Shown here one piece after another: positions 52,499 to 63,499 of a stretch of 64,000 nt of DNA. How positions within the stretch are numbered: the first letter of the stretch is position 1; every line of letters starts with the position of its first letter. The position numbers were made by a program, and so were the translations under genes. A model generated the notes under the pieces. It saw nothing but the letters and a program-made list of their open reading frames with translations. It did not search any database and was not told where the DNA came from. This stretch comes from Nemania diffusa (lineage: Eukaryota; Ascomycota; Sordariomycetes; Xylariales; Xylariaceae): contig JBBPUQ010000007.1 of the NCBI GenBank assembly GCA_038501195.1, forward strand, positions 1 through 64,000. Direction: 5' to 3'.

Positions 52499-53151
52499 TT
52501 GTGACGCTGAATTGATTCGATTTAGAGCATTGATCTGACCGAGGCAAGTAGAGTTGTACTTCAACCTTTTAGGCCCTTGTGAGGACAGTATGTTATATAT
52601 TTTACGAGTAGAAGGGTAGGTAAAACGTCGCAGAAAATACTGCGTGTCGATATTATCTCTACATAGTGGTTCGCACCCACCCTCTTCTATAAGGCATTCT
52701 GATGAGCTTCGCCGACCTAATTGAATCGGTAAGCCAGAATCATAAGCCCAGCCCAGAGCTGCATGGCGACGTGGCATAAATGAGCGGATCATATCCTTGC
52801 ATGTATGCTGTTGGGGTAGCGACCTAAATACTAGTAATTGAAGAAAGGCACTGCAAAAGCCAAAAATCCACCGCTGCTTTAATGGTCCCGTCATAGCCCA
52901 TGGGGGCCTTTACATGCAGCCGCCGCCGGTGGTAAAATAGGTCAATGTTCTCACCCCTGGTGATGTTGACAAAACGAAGAAATTGATGTTCCACCAACTT
53001 CGTGATGGAGTTTTGTGGTTTGATCCTAATCCTTGGATATTAATTACCAATAATCGCCTGGGTCAGCGATATATATTAGATCTACTGGTATCAATATAGG
53101 GGTATCATTAATTCTTATACGCGCTTGGGTATCTTTTAAAGACATGGTCTT
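52499..53151. other. Intergenic stretch; open frame upstream of MAEV judged noncoding
   Basis: The minus frame stays open to 52894, but the reading lacks protein-like character and the family starts at MAEV. The rest up to the stop of the PD-(D/E)XK-like gene at 53152 shows no gene. Confidence 0.45.
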
Positions 53152-54747
53152 CTAACGTATAGGTATTTCAGCTGATATTTGTTCCTTCAAAAACCAATCT
53201 TTGATAGCCGTATAAAATGAGGTCTCAATCCATTGCTTCACATATTCCAAGCAAGTCAACAAGGAATATACTTCAAGCATAGACTGGGTAGATCCAATTT
53301 GCAGAGGACCATAAACGTCAATCGACTGGCCTGAATCACAGGCGAAATACATAAACCATTCATGAGCTACCACCTCAATCAAGGGAACGGACACCAACTT
53401 GGGAGGCACACGCGAGCCGGCGAGATAGGCTTGTGGCGTAGCTGGAAATCGTCGTTCTCGTAGTGTGGCCATACGCTTATGCCAAGCGGCTGTCCAAAGA
53501 CCAAGCTGCAATAAAGGGTCTTCTCGAGAGGAAGCAATTTTGGTCTCAATAGAAACGGCGATCGGGTCATATAAGAGATTAGGTAGTAAGGTCTGGTTTA
53601 TATAGCCATACCCAAGCTGTGGTTCAAAAGTAGTATCAGAGATCACGCGGTGAAGAGGCTCCTGGTCGTCAATATACATCACCAGCACATAGTCGACTTT
53701 CTTACTTTCGCTACGACTGTGAATCGCGTGGGGGTCGACGTGAGCTAGGTCGACTGTGCTGTCCTGGGAGGATTGGACGGAGCTGTCAACGGAAACCGAG
53801 CAAGCCAGGCCGAGGTTGGTCGCGTCGGGCTGGGGCTGCTGTAATAATGGGATCGTCGTGCTTACAATAGTCGCCCCCATTACAGCCTCAAAATGTGCAG
53901 CTACAGGCTTTCGAGTGGCAAGTGTTGTATTGGAGTCACTAGCATCAGTGTCTCTATCCAACTGCGGCCCAAAGACAAGGTCCAAAAGAGGTGTGTGGAC
54001 ATGGTGATTCCAACCGGCCTCGAGACGTCTATATTTTTGAGAAGTTACAGAGGCTTGGACAATAGAGTGCAGCGTCTTATAAGTAGCTAGAGCGCTAGCG
54101 CTATCGTGATCTGGATCGCGGAAAAAATAGTCGGGAATATCATGGTTAACGGCCTCTATCAGACTGCGGACCTCACGAGGTATAATATGCTGCCGGTATT
54201 GAGCTGCCGCGAAGATGCGTGTATAAAGGTTCTTGATATCATCTGGAAGATGGGCACTATTGCCTCTGAGGGTATGGGGTATCACTGGTTTCTCGAGCCG
54301 ACGCAGATTTGCTCGCGCTTTCAGGCTGGGTTTGCTGGGTTTTGAGCGCTTGGTGGGCGATATGGATCGGGATCGCGAAGAATGGGGGGGCCGTGGCAGA
54401 GCGGTAGGCTCAGGAGTCAAATCGGGCTCTTCACCAGTTCAATCAATGGGAGGGTGAGTAGCCGGAGACGCATAGGACGGGCACATACCTGCAGCAATGT
54501 CGTCGTCGCGACCGCGCTTCTGAGGGACTATTAGAGGGGTCTTTGTCATGTTGTCAGTCTTGATCAGCTCGCTGATATGGACAACGGCATCGCTGTCAGG
54601 GCGCGGGCGTTTGCTCGGAGCCTGGTAGTCGGAAGTCCCCGATGCTGGTGCTGGCGATGGCGATGGAGACCGAGTCCGCTTTCGCGAATATCCAGACTGA
54701 GTTTCCACTGAATCAATCCAACCTCGAACGATGTGAGGCGGAAGCAT
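53152..54747 (-). CDS. PD-(D/E)XK nuclease-like protein, 2 exons
   Basis: Exon 1 is 54747-54489 and exon 2 is 54428-53152; the 60-bp intron (GTATGT...GAAG) joins them in frame to 511 aa. The N-terminus MLPPHIVRGWIDSVE followed by a basic Ser/Pro-rich region (RKRTRSPSPSP, SKRPRP) is characteristic of a large fungal family annotated as PD-(D/E)XK nuclease-like. Family landmarks are E-x-x-WN-x-x-VH-x-PLL (from E223), KKVDY (Asp332) and SIETK (Glu381, Lys383), which match the D...ExK catalytic signature, then LLQLGLWTAAWHKR. The basic N-terminal region may direct it to the nucleus. The family is often subtelomeric and expanded; its substrate is unknown. All landmarks are present and there is no frame damage. 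Confidence 0.8.
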
Positions 54748-55288
54748 CACAGTATATGGAAGAGAGCCTGCCTCGAGGGGAAACAGGCGATAAATGGGAT
54801 ATAGTCCGGACTCCTTAATGCCGCCACGTCGGAGCGCAAATGCGATGACGCGCCCTGCGGGTACCGCGTTGTGAATACTAGCGCGAAAGCCTGAGGTTCG
54901 CGAGAGTGAGCAATCATATTTTCTTGTTAGATAGGTGGATCCTCTTTTCAGCTCACTACTTATACTAAAAGGGAGAGAAATGTTCTGAGTAGCGAGCTTT
55001 AGTCAATTGAAATTTTCAAAAATACATTAATAATATATAATGTATAATATATATCATTCAACAGTTGAAATTTAAATAAATGTGTTTAATTTATTTATCT
55101 ATAATTCTCACTCGTTGCTTTCGAAAAATTAACGTATCGTCGTTAAGCACCCCCATGCCATCAGTTGTTATAAGGAACCAAGCTTTAAACCTCCTACCAA
55201 CCATGAAAGAAGTGACAATGCTAATCTCAAGTCGTTTTCCTTGCAATGCAAAATGACATCGTGCGCCTATACCCCAAGTCTAATATGA
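54748..55288. other. Intergenic stretch; no gene seen
   Basis: It contains the promoter of the 54747 gene and an AT-rich patch at 55,010-55,110 with the short palindrome-like run TATAATGTATAATATATA. No protein-like frame is seen. Confidence 0.5.
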
Positions 55289-56981
55289 TTACATTGTCGC
55301 CCCCCTGGCCAAGCCTGGCGGGATATTAGGTGGACTACGTCCGTTCCTATACTGCCAAAGCCTACTCAGGTGTTTGACTTTCACCCTACCGTCAAACAAG
55401 TCTTGGTCATCACTATGGATACTGCCACGGAGACTCCCATGAAGACTCCCGTAGAAGCTACCGTACACTGCGACCTCGGACGGGATTGCGCTGTCCGGGT
55501 CTCCGCCGAGCTCGATCATCGCCCAGCTGTTTTCGAAACCTTCACGAGCGTCGACTTTCTCGGTCCCCGTCTTCGCCACCTCGACAACACTATCCATGAA
55601 ATCGTTGCGTTCTGCGCAGCCCGTGAAATCCCCCTTCTCATCCGTAGTCAAGGGAAACATGCCGTTGAGGTAATGCTGACAGAATTGATGTCCGCCGCGC
55701 GTCGAGACGCGCTTGAAGACGCGGCCGATGAAGCGCGGCATTTCTGGTGACGCTCGCTCGTTGGTGACGAAGTGAAGCAGGCCCCAGAGTGCGACGAAAT
55801 CCGTCGTGTGGGCGTAGTGTTCTACATACCCGATGGCCCTGTCCGAGGCCGGGACTGTGCGCGTTCGTCGCGACGGGGTCCTGGTGCCGTTGGTGACAGC
55901 AGTCAGAGGGGGCGGATGGTCCGTAGTGGACGTCCAATCCGAGATATTTGATAACTCCCTCTGCACCGGCGGCATCTTCATCTCGACGGGCGAGTCGAAA
56001 ATAGGGACAGGGGTCATAACCTCGGACGCCTGTGTTCTGAGATTGGGATGTTTCTGCTGCTCTTCCTGGGTCCTGGCGTGGCGATGCGGATTGTTGAAGT
56101 GATTCGCTGCGTTGCCAAAGGTGTAAACCTCGAGTTTCGAGAGCAAGTCCTGGGGCAATTCCTGGAGAAGCCAATCGAGGACGAGCCCTCCTTCGACGCC
56201 ACCCTGAGAATGAAGGATAAACACCACCTTGGAATACTGGGGGTTGTAGAGCGTATCTTTAAGGACCTTGTAAGCGAGCCGGACATCACTCGTTGCATAG
56301 CTAAAGTTGCGCTGAATGAGGCACTCTATCACATCAAAAATGATGCCCGTAGTGCGGTTGTGTATACCAAGAACAGGCCGCTTAAAGGTGAGAGCCAAGC
56401 GGTTGATGTTGCTCTTCAGCCAAGTCTCACTAGTGCATTCGTGTTAGTTGCGGCGTTTCGGCTTGTATTAATCGCCATGGGCGAGGGAGCAAAACGTACC
56501 CTGCAGCAACACCATTCAAGAATATCCACTGCTCGTGCTGATGTTCCGCTAGAGCTGGTGCATATTTCGGATCCGACACATAGGTCGTAGTATTCCCATT
56601 TAAGAGACGACAGAGCAACGAGTTGACGAGAAAAAAGACGCCCAGTGCCGCGACGAATAAATACACGGGGAGCAGGAAGGTTATAGGCAACAAGATAAGA
56701 AATAATAGCTGTAAGACGAAGAGCACAACATGGACAGATATACACCAGATATTATCAGCTGTGAAAGATAACTCGTCAAAGTGGCCGCCGTCGGAAGGCC
56801 TCACAGGCCACACTATCCAGGGGAGTGCCCAGGCGAAGGTGAAGAAGTACTTGACGTCGTAGGCAACGAGCTTCCAGGGCTGATCGGTATAACTGTAGTT
56901 GATGACAGACTTGCCGCCGACTTGGGAGCCGAAGAACTCGGTATGGTCACCGACGTGTCTGGCAGTGCTGTCGCCGTTCAT
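55289..56981 (-). CDS. Membrane-anchored alpha/beta-hydrolase-like protein, 2 exons
   Basis: Exon 1 is 56981-56500 and exon 2 is 56429-55289; the 70-bp intron (GTACGT...CTAG) joins them in frame to 540 aa. The first third has hydrophobic segments at about 42-60, 78-100 and 101-124, so the protein is probably in a membrane. After the intron comes a lipase-like fold: GIHNRTTGIIFDV, VVFILHSQGG with the nucleophile Ser at about 235, then EVYTFGNAANHF. A conserved-looking YVEHYAHTTDFVALWG (near 360-375) and GHQFCQHYLN carry candidate Asp and His for the triad. It resembles fungal proteins annotated only as membrane or hydrolase-like. Substrate is unknown; a lipid ester is a guess. No damage is seen. 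Confidence 0.8.
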
Positions 56982-57919
56982 CTCGATGAGGCGACGGCGA
57001 AGATGGCGACGAAGATGCCCCTTCTAGAGTTGGTGGGGAGAGTGGAAAGAGAAAATGCAGACGCGACCGACATGCTTGATGAAACCTGGTGCGTGAGGTT
57101 ATAAATACTTAGATAGATACCTAGCGCCTCTCTGCATGGTCTTTCGTACGCCTTGGCGTTTTGTAGGACTTGTCCTGCCAGGCCCATTATCCAAAGAGGG
57201 CATACTCCATGAGCCTCAAGTTCTTGTTGGTTAGAATGCGTTCAGCTGACGGGCGTCGATGTGTCATTAGACGGAGTCCGGCACACGCTCTCACTATTTC
57301 GGGAGATTACGTGTGTAGGCAGATCGGGCAGGTTTCAGAGCTGATTGGGCCATTTATAGGGGTTGCCTACCTATTAGAGTATATGCTGTATTTACAGAAG
57401 AGCCAGGCACACATTCTCAGATACTTACCGGGTGAGACATGCCGTCGAATGCGCCACTATTTAGGTTTCTAGATAGTTACCTAGGCTTAGCAGTAGATAG
57501 TGAGTCTTCGCTATGGCGCAGGAGCAAGTGTTGTGTTAGCCTGTAGTCTGTACCTAATTCTGTACATAAGATCGCGAGCACCTATGTTTGGCCATACAGC
57601 CACTCTCACTCGAGCCTAGGTGATGCCCCAGTACATACAGGTATGTATCTCTAACCTGTCAGGTGCTCCAGCGGGTACCTTGGATGCAGGTATTGAAACA
57701 GAGTACCCACCTGGGCAGGCACTAATTTAGGTGGTAGGTAGTACTTACACACAACTTGGCAGCACTAGAGCACCTCGGCACCCTTCTCCAGAACGTATCA
57801 AAGTGCATCCTGACGTCGTGACTTTTACAACCTACTCAATCCTTGTTGTTCGCGACTATCCAACAACTTAAAATATCCCTCGATCTAACCTTGCTTACTC
57901 TCGAGACTACATACCAAAT
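56982..57919. other. Divergent intergenic region; no gene seen
   Basis: This separates the membrane hydrolase (minus) and the DJ-1 gene (plus), so it carries both promoters. Short frames occur but lack protein-like sequence. A repeated phrase around ACAGGTATGTATC is seen near 57,640; nothing more is identified. Confidence 0.5.
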
Positions 57920-59054
57920 ATGGAAGAACCACAGATTATCCATCCTGGCACGACGACGACCGTGGCCGCCAAGGTTATCTTCATCATGGCCGATTATGGC
58001 CATGACCCAACAGGTACGCGCGCGCATTCACACCACCGTCGCATTCCATCCTCGTTGTCATCCCCCCAATTCAAAAGTACTTTACTGATCAAGTCAATCC
58101 GTATTATAGAGACAGCAGTGCCTTGGGCTGCGTTCAAGGTGGCTGGATACGAAATCAGCTTTGCGACCGAGAGTGGGAAAGTCCCACGATGCGACAAGAA
58201 GATGGTCGAGGGCATTACACAGAAGCTACTTGTACGTCGCATTCCTTTCGTAGCAGAGTTATATAAGCAAAGCATAGGTGGTGTTTGGTATTTATTCACA
58301 CGATATTAATAACACTCGGAGCAGGGCGCAAAGAAGGAGGTCGTCGTTACATACAAAAAGATGCAGAAAAGCGAAGAGATGCTCCATCCACTATCCTGGT
58401 CCTCCCCCGACTTCTCCCTCGATCCATACGACCTTGTTGTCCTCCCCGGCGGACACGAGAAGAGTGTCCGACAGGTCATCGAGTCGCCCATCGTCCACAA
58501 GCTGATGCTCGACTACTTCCCCAAGACTAAGAAGCCCAGCCGCAAGGTTGTCGCCGCCGTGTGCCATGGCGTCATGGTCTTATCTGAGTCCAAAGATGCG
58601 AGCGGCCGCAGCGTCATACATGATTGCGTGACCACTGCGCTGCCTACGCAGTTTGAGCAGACTGCCTACTGGGGCACGCGCGCTTTCCTTGGTGACTACT
58701 ACAAGACTTTCGGTCATGGCAGTGAGAACGTGCAGGAATCGGTAAGAGAACCGCCATGCTATGCATTCGATATATGACCATGACGAGCTCTGACAGTGTC
58801 GTGTTGGCAGGTAACCAAGGCCCTCGCAAGCCCAGCTCAGTTTAAGTCGACCCTGAATCCTGGCCCGTAAGTGTCAATCAATTTCTTAAGAATAAGCTTA
58901 AAATGACTTGTTTCAAACCCTAACTTACGGGGTCAATAGCTTTGTGGTCGAGGATGAGAATTATAACTACATCAGCGCCCGATGGCCCGGCGACGCAGAC
59001 CTCTTCGCTGAAGAGATAATCAAGCTGTTCGAGAGTTTCAACAAGATTGTATGA
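57920..59054 (+). CDS. DJ-1/PfpI (ThiJ) family protein, 5 exons
   Basis: Exons are 57920-58013, 58110-58231, 58325-58741, 58811-58866 and 58940-59054; all join in frame to 267 aa. The fold is that of class I glutamine-amidotransferase-like proteins. VVLPGGHE is at 110-116 and the nucleophile elbow AVCHG has Cys152 followed by His153. Family members act as glyoxalases, chaperones or amidases against stress; which applies here cannot be read from sequence. An N-terminal VIFIMADYGHDPTETAVPW strand-loop and a C-terminal AEEIIKLF helix complete the domain. Introns are 69-96 bp. The gene converges on the dehalogenase with 135 bp between stop codons. Confidence 0.88.
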
Positions 59055-59189
59055 TTCCATGAGGTTTGAGGGTATGAGAGCTCTCCGGGAAGGCAGTGTA
59101 AAACTATGATGTTACGAAAGTCACGAGTATGATATGAGATACCAAATTGTTCATTAGCCACCGACCTACCTATGTACTTTAGGAGGCAG

Positions 59190-59962
59190 TTAATATTCCA
59201 AAATGGATTGTATTGCTTGATCAACACCACCTGCAACCAACGAAGGCACTTGCGTCTCATCCAGCCTGTCAATCCACCCCTTACCACCCCGATCGATGAA
59301 CGCAGCCTTGAGACCCGCCGCCCTGGCACCAGCGACATCAAACGGGTTCGCGCTCACAACCCAGACATCCGCCGGGTCTGCGCCCTTACCAACCTGCTCC
59401 ACCAGATGCGCATACGTCCTCGGATCCGGCTTGAAACATCCCACGCTGTCGACCGTGATCAGCGCCCGGAACAGCTCCGCGTAAGGTCTCAGCTCAGCCG
59501 ACGTCCGCACGGACTCGCCGACCATGGCGTCCGTGCCGTTCGAGAACACGTACGCGTCCACGCCCGCCGCGTGCGCCTGCAGGCGCTGCATCGCGGCGGG
59601 GATCTCGGGGAAGACGTGCAGCGCGTCGTACGCGCGCATGAGCGTCGAGGCGGCGTCCGCGGCGAGCACGAGACCGTGCTCCGCCACGGCGTGGGCGAGC
59701 GCGCTGCGCGTGATCTCGCTGAATGTCCTGTACTGGCCTGGGGATGCCGTCAGCCTTGGTCACCGTGTACTACGGGGATTCATGATTGACCCATGCTATT
59801 GATCCGCCAAGTGTACTCGAGCTGGTATCGGCGCCATAATGCTGCTAACGACTGGGCGTTGTCTGCTCCGTAGAGTTTGGCCAGTTCGTCGGCTATGGAT
59901 TCGGTGGACAGTAATGTGCCGTATAGGTCGAAGGCGATGACGACCTTCCCCGTAGACGTCAT
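59190..59962 (-). CDS. Haloacid dehalogenase type II (HAD superfamily), 2 exons
   Basis: Exon 1 is 59962-59791 and exon 2 is 59737-59190; the 53-bp intron (GTCAAT...CCAG) joins them in frame to 239 aa, the normal length for 2-haloacid dehalogenases. Those enzymes hydrolyse 2-halo-alkanoates through an aspartyl ester. Motif I is AFDLYGTLL with nucleophile Asp12. It is followed by YTWRINSMGQYRTF in the cap, VFSNGTD (motif II), CFKPDPRTYAHL (motif III Lys) and VVSANPFDVAGARAAGL (motif IV). All catalytic positions are present. The middle is strikingly GC-rich (59,480-59,700) compared with its surroundings. The donor GTCAAT is not the commonest form but is supported by the reading frame. Confidence 0.88.
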
Positions 59963-62036
59963 GGTTAGTACCTCTGTACTTGTCTACTTATGCAAACGGA
60001 GTGACCGGCCTCAGGGCGTGACTCGGTTAATTAGGGAAGCTAAGATGATGGTCGAGCGTAGATTGAACGATCAGTTTGAGTAGAGCAAACCTACCTAGAT
60101 AGTTACTAATAAGACCAAATAGAAGCGCAATTGACACGATGGTACAATGACATGCTCCCCCAGTTATGCTTATAGATCATATGTGCCATTTTAGGATTAG
60201 GGCGTCAAAGTTCTGTACAATCTCCAACTATAAATCTATAAATACCCACCGAGCCCCGTCCTGTTGTCCAGAATGCGGGGTAGCTTTCTGCCTCTTTCGG
60301 AAGGTGGGTTAATGGTATCCCATAGACGCGGGCCGCGCGAACTATACATCGACTTCATCCTCATTCTGATCGAGTGATTAAGTCTGGTTAGAATTCTTTG
60401 ACAACGGTCTATATTTCTCAACTTTGATTGAGGGTTTCCTACGGTAGGATTATATATTAGTCAAAGGTCTCAACGTCTTAGACCACGGAAGGCTTCCAGC
60501 CAGGCTTACCAAAAGTCGCGGTACTCAGCCATCACGTGTCCACTTACACCTACATACTGACTACCAATCAACACCTTAAGAATTACACAATGTCTTCCGT
60601 AATATGAGAAGACCTAGGATACAATTATAGCATATTTTGCGGCTATCTCGCCAATGTGCTTCTTGAGGAGATCTCAGATCCTCGGACCAAACCTCGTCGT
60701 CGGGTGAAGGCTAAGATGAAAAAGGAGAGCAAGGTCTAACTATCATAAACCCTAAGTAGATCAGCGCAGGGGATCAGAAACAAGAGCCCCGGAGAATGAG
60801 GCAGGTGGTAATAACAATAGCAACGACGATCGCTGATTTCAAAGATTACATCGCTACGAAAATATTCATCAATCTCTCTACAGTATCAAAAGTCATCAAC
60901 TACACCAACTACTATCATTATATGTTACGACCTTAGTGTTAGGGCCTTGAGACAGATGGAATACCACGAGGAAGCCATGATAAAAATCATAGAGTGTGTT
61001 CGCTGAATACACGCTTCGTTAAGAAGCAACCTCACCGCGATTCTCCCACACTTTTGCCAACCCGAAAGCCCTTCTTGGCCCAAGCCTCCTGTGGCCTCCC
61101 TGCTAGGTATACACGAGCGAAGGGAAGACAGGATTAACTCCAACCAGCCCATCATTTCGTAGCAAAGACCAACTACTATCCTAGGGCTGTTGTGAGATAC
61201 TCCCACGAGACTAAACCACAAAAATGTGGCCAAAACTTTTTCGCTTGTCATTATTTGTAACCTCAGTCTTGCCCATACAAGCCCGTGGTTGGCCGGGCAC
61301 ACACGGGTTCCTGGCACTAGAAATTAATACCGCCGTAGTGGCGGAGTCTAGCATGTCTGTGTAGAGAATCGAGCCGAGAAAGTATTTTCCCGCACTGTGG
61401 GTAAGGGTATTTTCTAGATCGTAACGGTGCGGAACTGTAGGGGGAGTTATTACCATCTAGGAGTTAACAAAAATGCAAAAGGACTTCGCCAAAGCTTACA
61501 TTTGGTTACCTGCCCCATATTGCTCAGCCATGGCTCTTCAACAGTTGAAAATAACACCTTCTAGTGTGATTATAATATTGAGAAATAGGTGAATATGAGG
61601 AACCAGTCGGGTGACGAGGTTGGACTAATGTAGCATACTCTAGGAGAAGAGCCGTCCGACATGACAGCAATCTTATTCATAGGGGCAATATTGAGGTTGT
61701 TATACCAGATTGACAGTTTAGCGCAGTTCACGGGGGGTTTTTGACTAGTCAGAGCTGCGAGTGACTAGGCAGGCTGCCAAATAACCGTGGTGTTAATGAT
61801 GGACAGGCGGCGTGACAACATGCACGTTGGGTCAAAGGAGGAGACGTAGAGAGTGATGCAGAAGATTAATATCGAAAACCCGAAGATAAAAAGAGGCAAA
61901 AATAGAAGAGGCAATAGAAGAGGTAGAGACGAGAGCTTCTCGGTACAGAAGGTTGTAGTAGGGTAGGAGAATATGATCGATTACCCTCGCGCTCAAAAGA
62001 TTACGAAGCAAATTAGAAAGCAGTGAATACTTACCA
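59963..62036. other. 2-kb intergenic stretch; no convincing gene
   Basis: Open frames are short and not protein-like. At 60591 an ATG reads five codons to TGA, after which the same frame stays open for 43 codons (GYNYSIFCGYLANVLLEEIS, then a Lys/Arg-rich end) to a TAA at 60737-60739; this might be a small decayed gene. A purine-rich patch lies at 61,870-61,940. Confidence 0.4.
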
Positions 62037-62112
62037 TCTGGTATAAGACTCGAACAATAGCGAGCTCTCAGATAAGTGTGAATTAAAAGCAAACAACTGA
62101 GCTATAGGTATT
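62037..62112 (-). repeat. tRNA-like sequence, probable SINE or decayed tRNA
   Basis: On the minus strand, TAGCTCAGTTGT (62104-62093) matches the tRNA A box, and TGTTCGAGTCT (62056-62046) matches the B box, 36 bases apart. CTTTTAATT between them resembles a Lys-type anticodon loop. The acceptor and D stems do not pair properly, so a working tRNA is unlikely; a tRNA-derived SINE head or a mutated tRNA gene fits better. Confidence 0.45.
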
Positions 62113-63400
62113 TAATACCATGTTTCTGATAAAACCCCTCATAAATAAATGAAGGTACTATCAGATATAGGGTATCCTGTTTCACACAAACAATAAGCCT
62201 CGCCTTTTCTATTCACTTAGATTATTAAATTATAAGTACAGACAACTCTCTTAGCAACTAATCAGCTTTTACATGCAAATACATTCTAAATAAGGGTATA
62301 GAATGAATACTTGATATGCATGTGATATTAAATATTGGTTGCCTTTTGTGAAAAAGAAAAAGGAAAGATTAAGAATGAGATATTCTACCTATTGTAATGT
62401 ACAATAATCGAGAGTAAGATCAAACAAAGAAAAAGTAAGAGAAAAGAAGTGTCAGCACCAGTGAGATTTATTTTAGACATTATACAAGGCCTTTTTTCCG
62501 CAACGGAAAAACCGCGCCATTGTAAATCCCCTTTTTCGGCTGTCTTCCGTAATATGATGAACTGGGGCATCGAAGTGGCAGGGATAAACTCTTGTGTAGT
62601 GGCCATTATCCCGTGTTCTTAACTGTATATTCAAAGAGAAAGTTTGACAGTAATATAAACAGAGATAAACAGTGTTGCAGACCTCTTGCTACTAGATTCA
62701 TACAGTTGGGGTTATTAATAAAGCTATTCGGTAGTAAACCCGCTTCATTTAATCTAATTAGCATTATTATTAAATACTTTACATACTAACAAATTTGTGC
62801 ATGTAAATAAAAGAGTAGACTGCCAGACTATTGCTAAACAAGTTTTATTCAATCCCTTTCCCTTCCGGGTTTTTCGAGAATTCCTCGCTAATTACATCTT
62901 AACCTACCTAGACTTCGCTGGCTCTTTCGGCCCGTCTCTCATTCCACCTCGTGCCAAAGGGTAAGCTCTGCATCGATATTTATCCACTTGCCGCCTTGGG
63001 CACTGCAGTTGCTATCGCCCAGTTTGTAGAATTGAGTGTCGAGCTTGTTATGAATACTTATGACACCTACACGTGCATCTCGAGCCTTCCCGCCGAGGAC
63101 TAACAATTTGACTTTATTATGAGCGAGCTTTCTAGGATGTCAGACGCAATGATTTCGACGAGACTCGTGTCGGAGCAGTGATTTTGAGAAGATAATCGCT
63201 AAAGTCGCCACCAGGTGTCGCTCTCTCGCGGACCAACTGCTCGCTATCCTAAGGCGTATCGAGGCGAAATAACCGCACTCACTGCGGACAGGTACTGCTG
63301 TAGCACTCCAGAGCTGGTAGAGCACCAAAGAAAAAAAAAGCTGCTAAAAATGTAGGTAGACGAGTGTCGCAAATTGCTCCAGATGTAGCTAACCATCGTA
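62113..63400. other. Intergenic stretch; only weak short frames
   Basis: The minus frame 62606-62385 (73 aa from a real ATG, MATTQEFIPATSMPQFIIL..., with a C-terminal hydrophobic segment) is the best candidate but has no family match I know. At 62,830-63,340 the sequence is compositionally normal yet broken by stops, perhaps a decayed gene. Confidence 0.35.
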
Positions 63401-63401
63401 A

Positions 63402-63485
63402 TGGCCTCTAACACAATTGAGGCCCTCGAAACACTCGTCGAAACAGGAGCATGTTGGGGCACTGTGGGAGGGAGTTACGCTCAGC
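63402..63485 (+). other. Short open frame, possible first exon
   Basis: From ATG 63402 the frame reads MASNTIEALETLVETGACWG and continues TVGGSYAQRY to GTAAAG, which could be a splice donor. The frame ends within a further 20 bases and repeats follow, so it may be the stump of a disrupted gene. The support is weak. Confidence 0.2.
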
Positions 63486-63499
63486 GCTACCCACAGGTA

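Noticed and set aside
52499..52894. Upstream extension of the STAND-like gene to 52894
   Set aside because: MAEVIGL is the family start, and the extension lacks protein-like conservation.
54365..54455. tRNA-like boxes (TGGCAGAGCGG and AGTTCAATCA) on the plus strand
   Set aside because: They overlap exon 2 and the intron of the PD-(D/E)XK-like gene on the other strand, the stems do not fold, and the B box departs from GGTTCGA.
55638..56174. 178-codon minus frame and 180-codon plus frame (56048-56590) inside the hydrolase gene
   Set aside because: Both are shadows of the hydrolase exons, which splice in frame and carry the HSQGG motif.
59172..59789. 205-codon plus frame opposite the dehalogenase
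   Set aside because: It is an antisense shadow in GC-rich coding DNA; Arg/His-rich with no motif, while the minus strand carries all HAD motifs.
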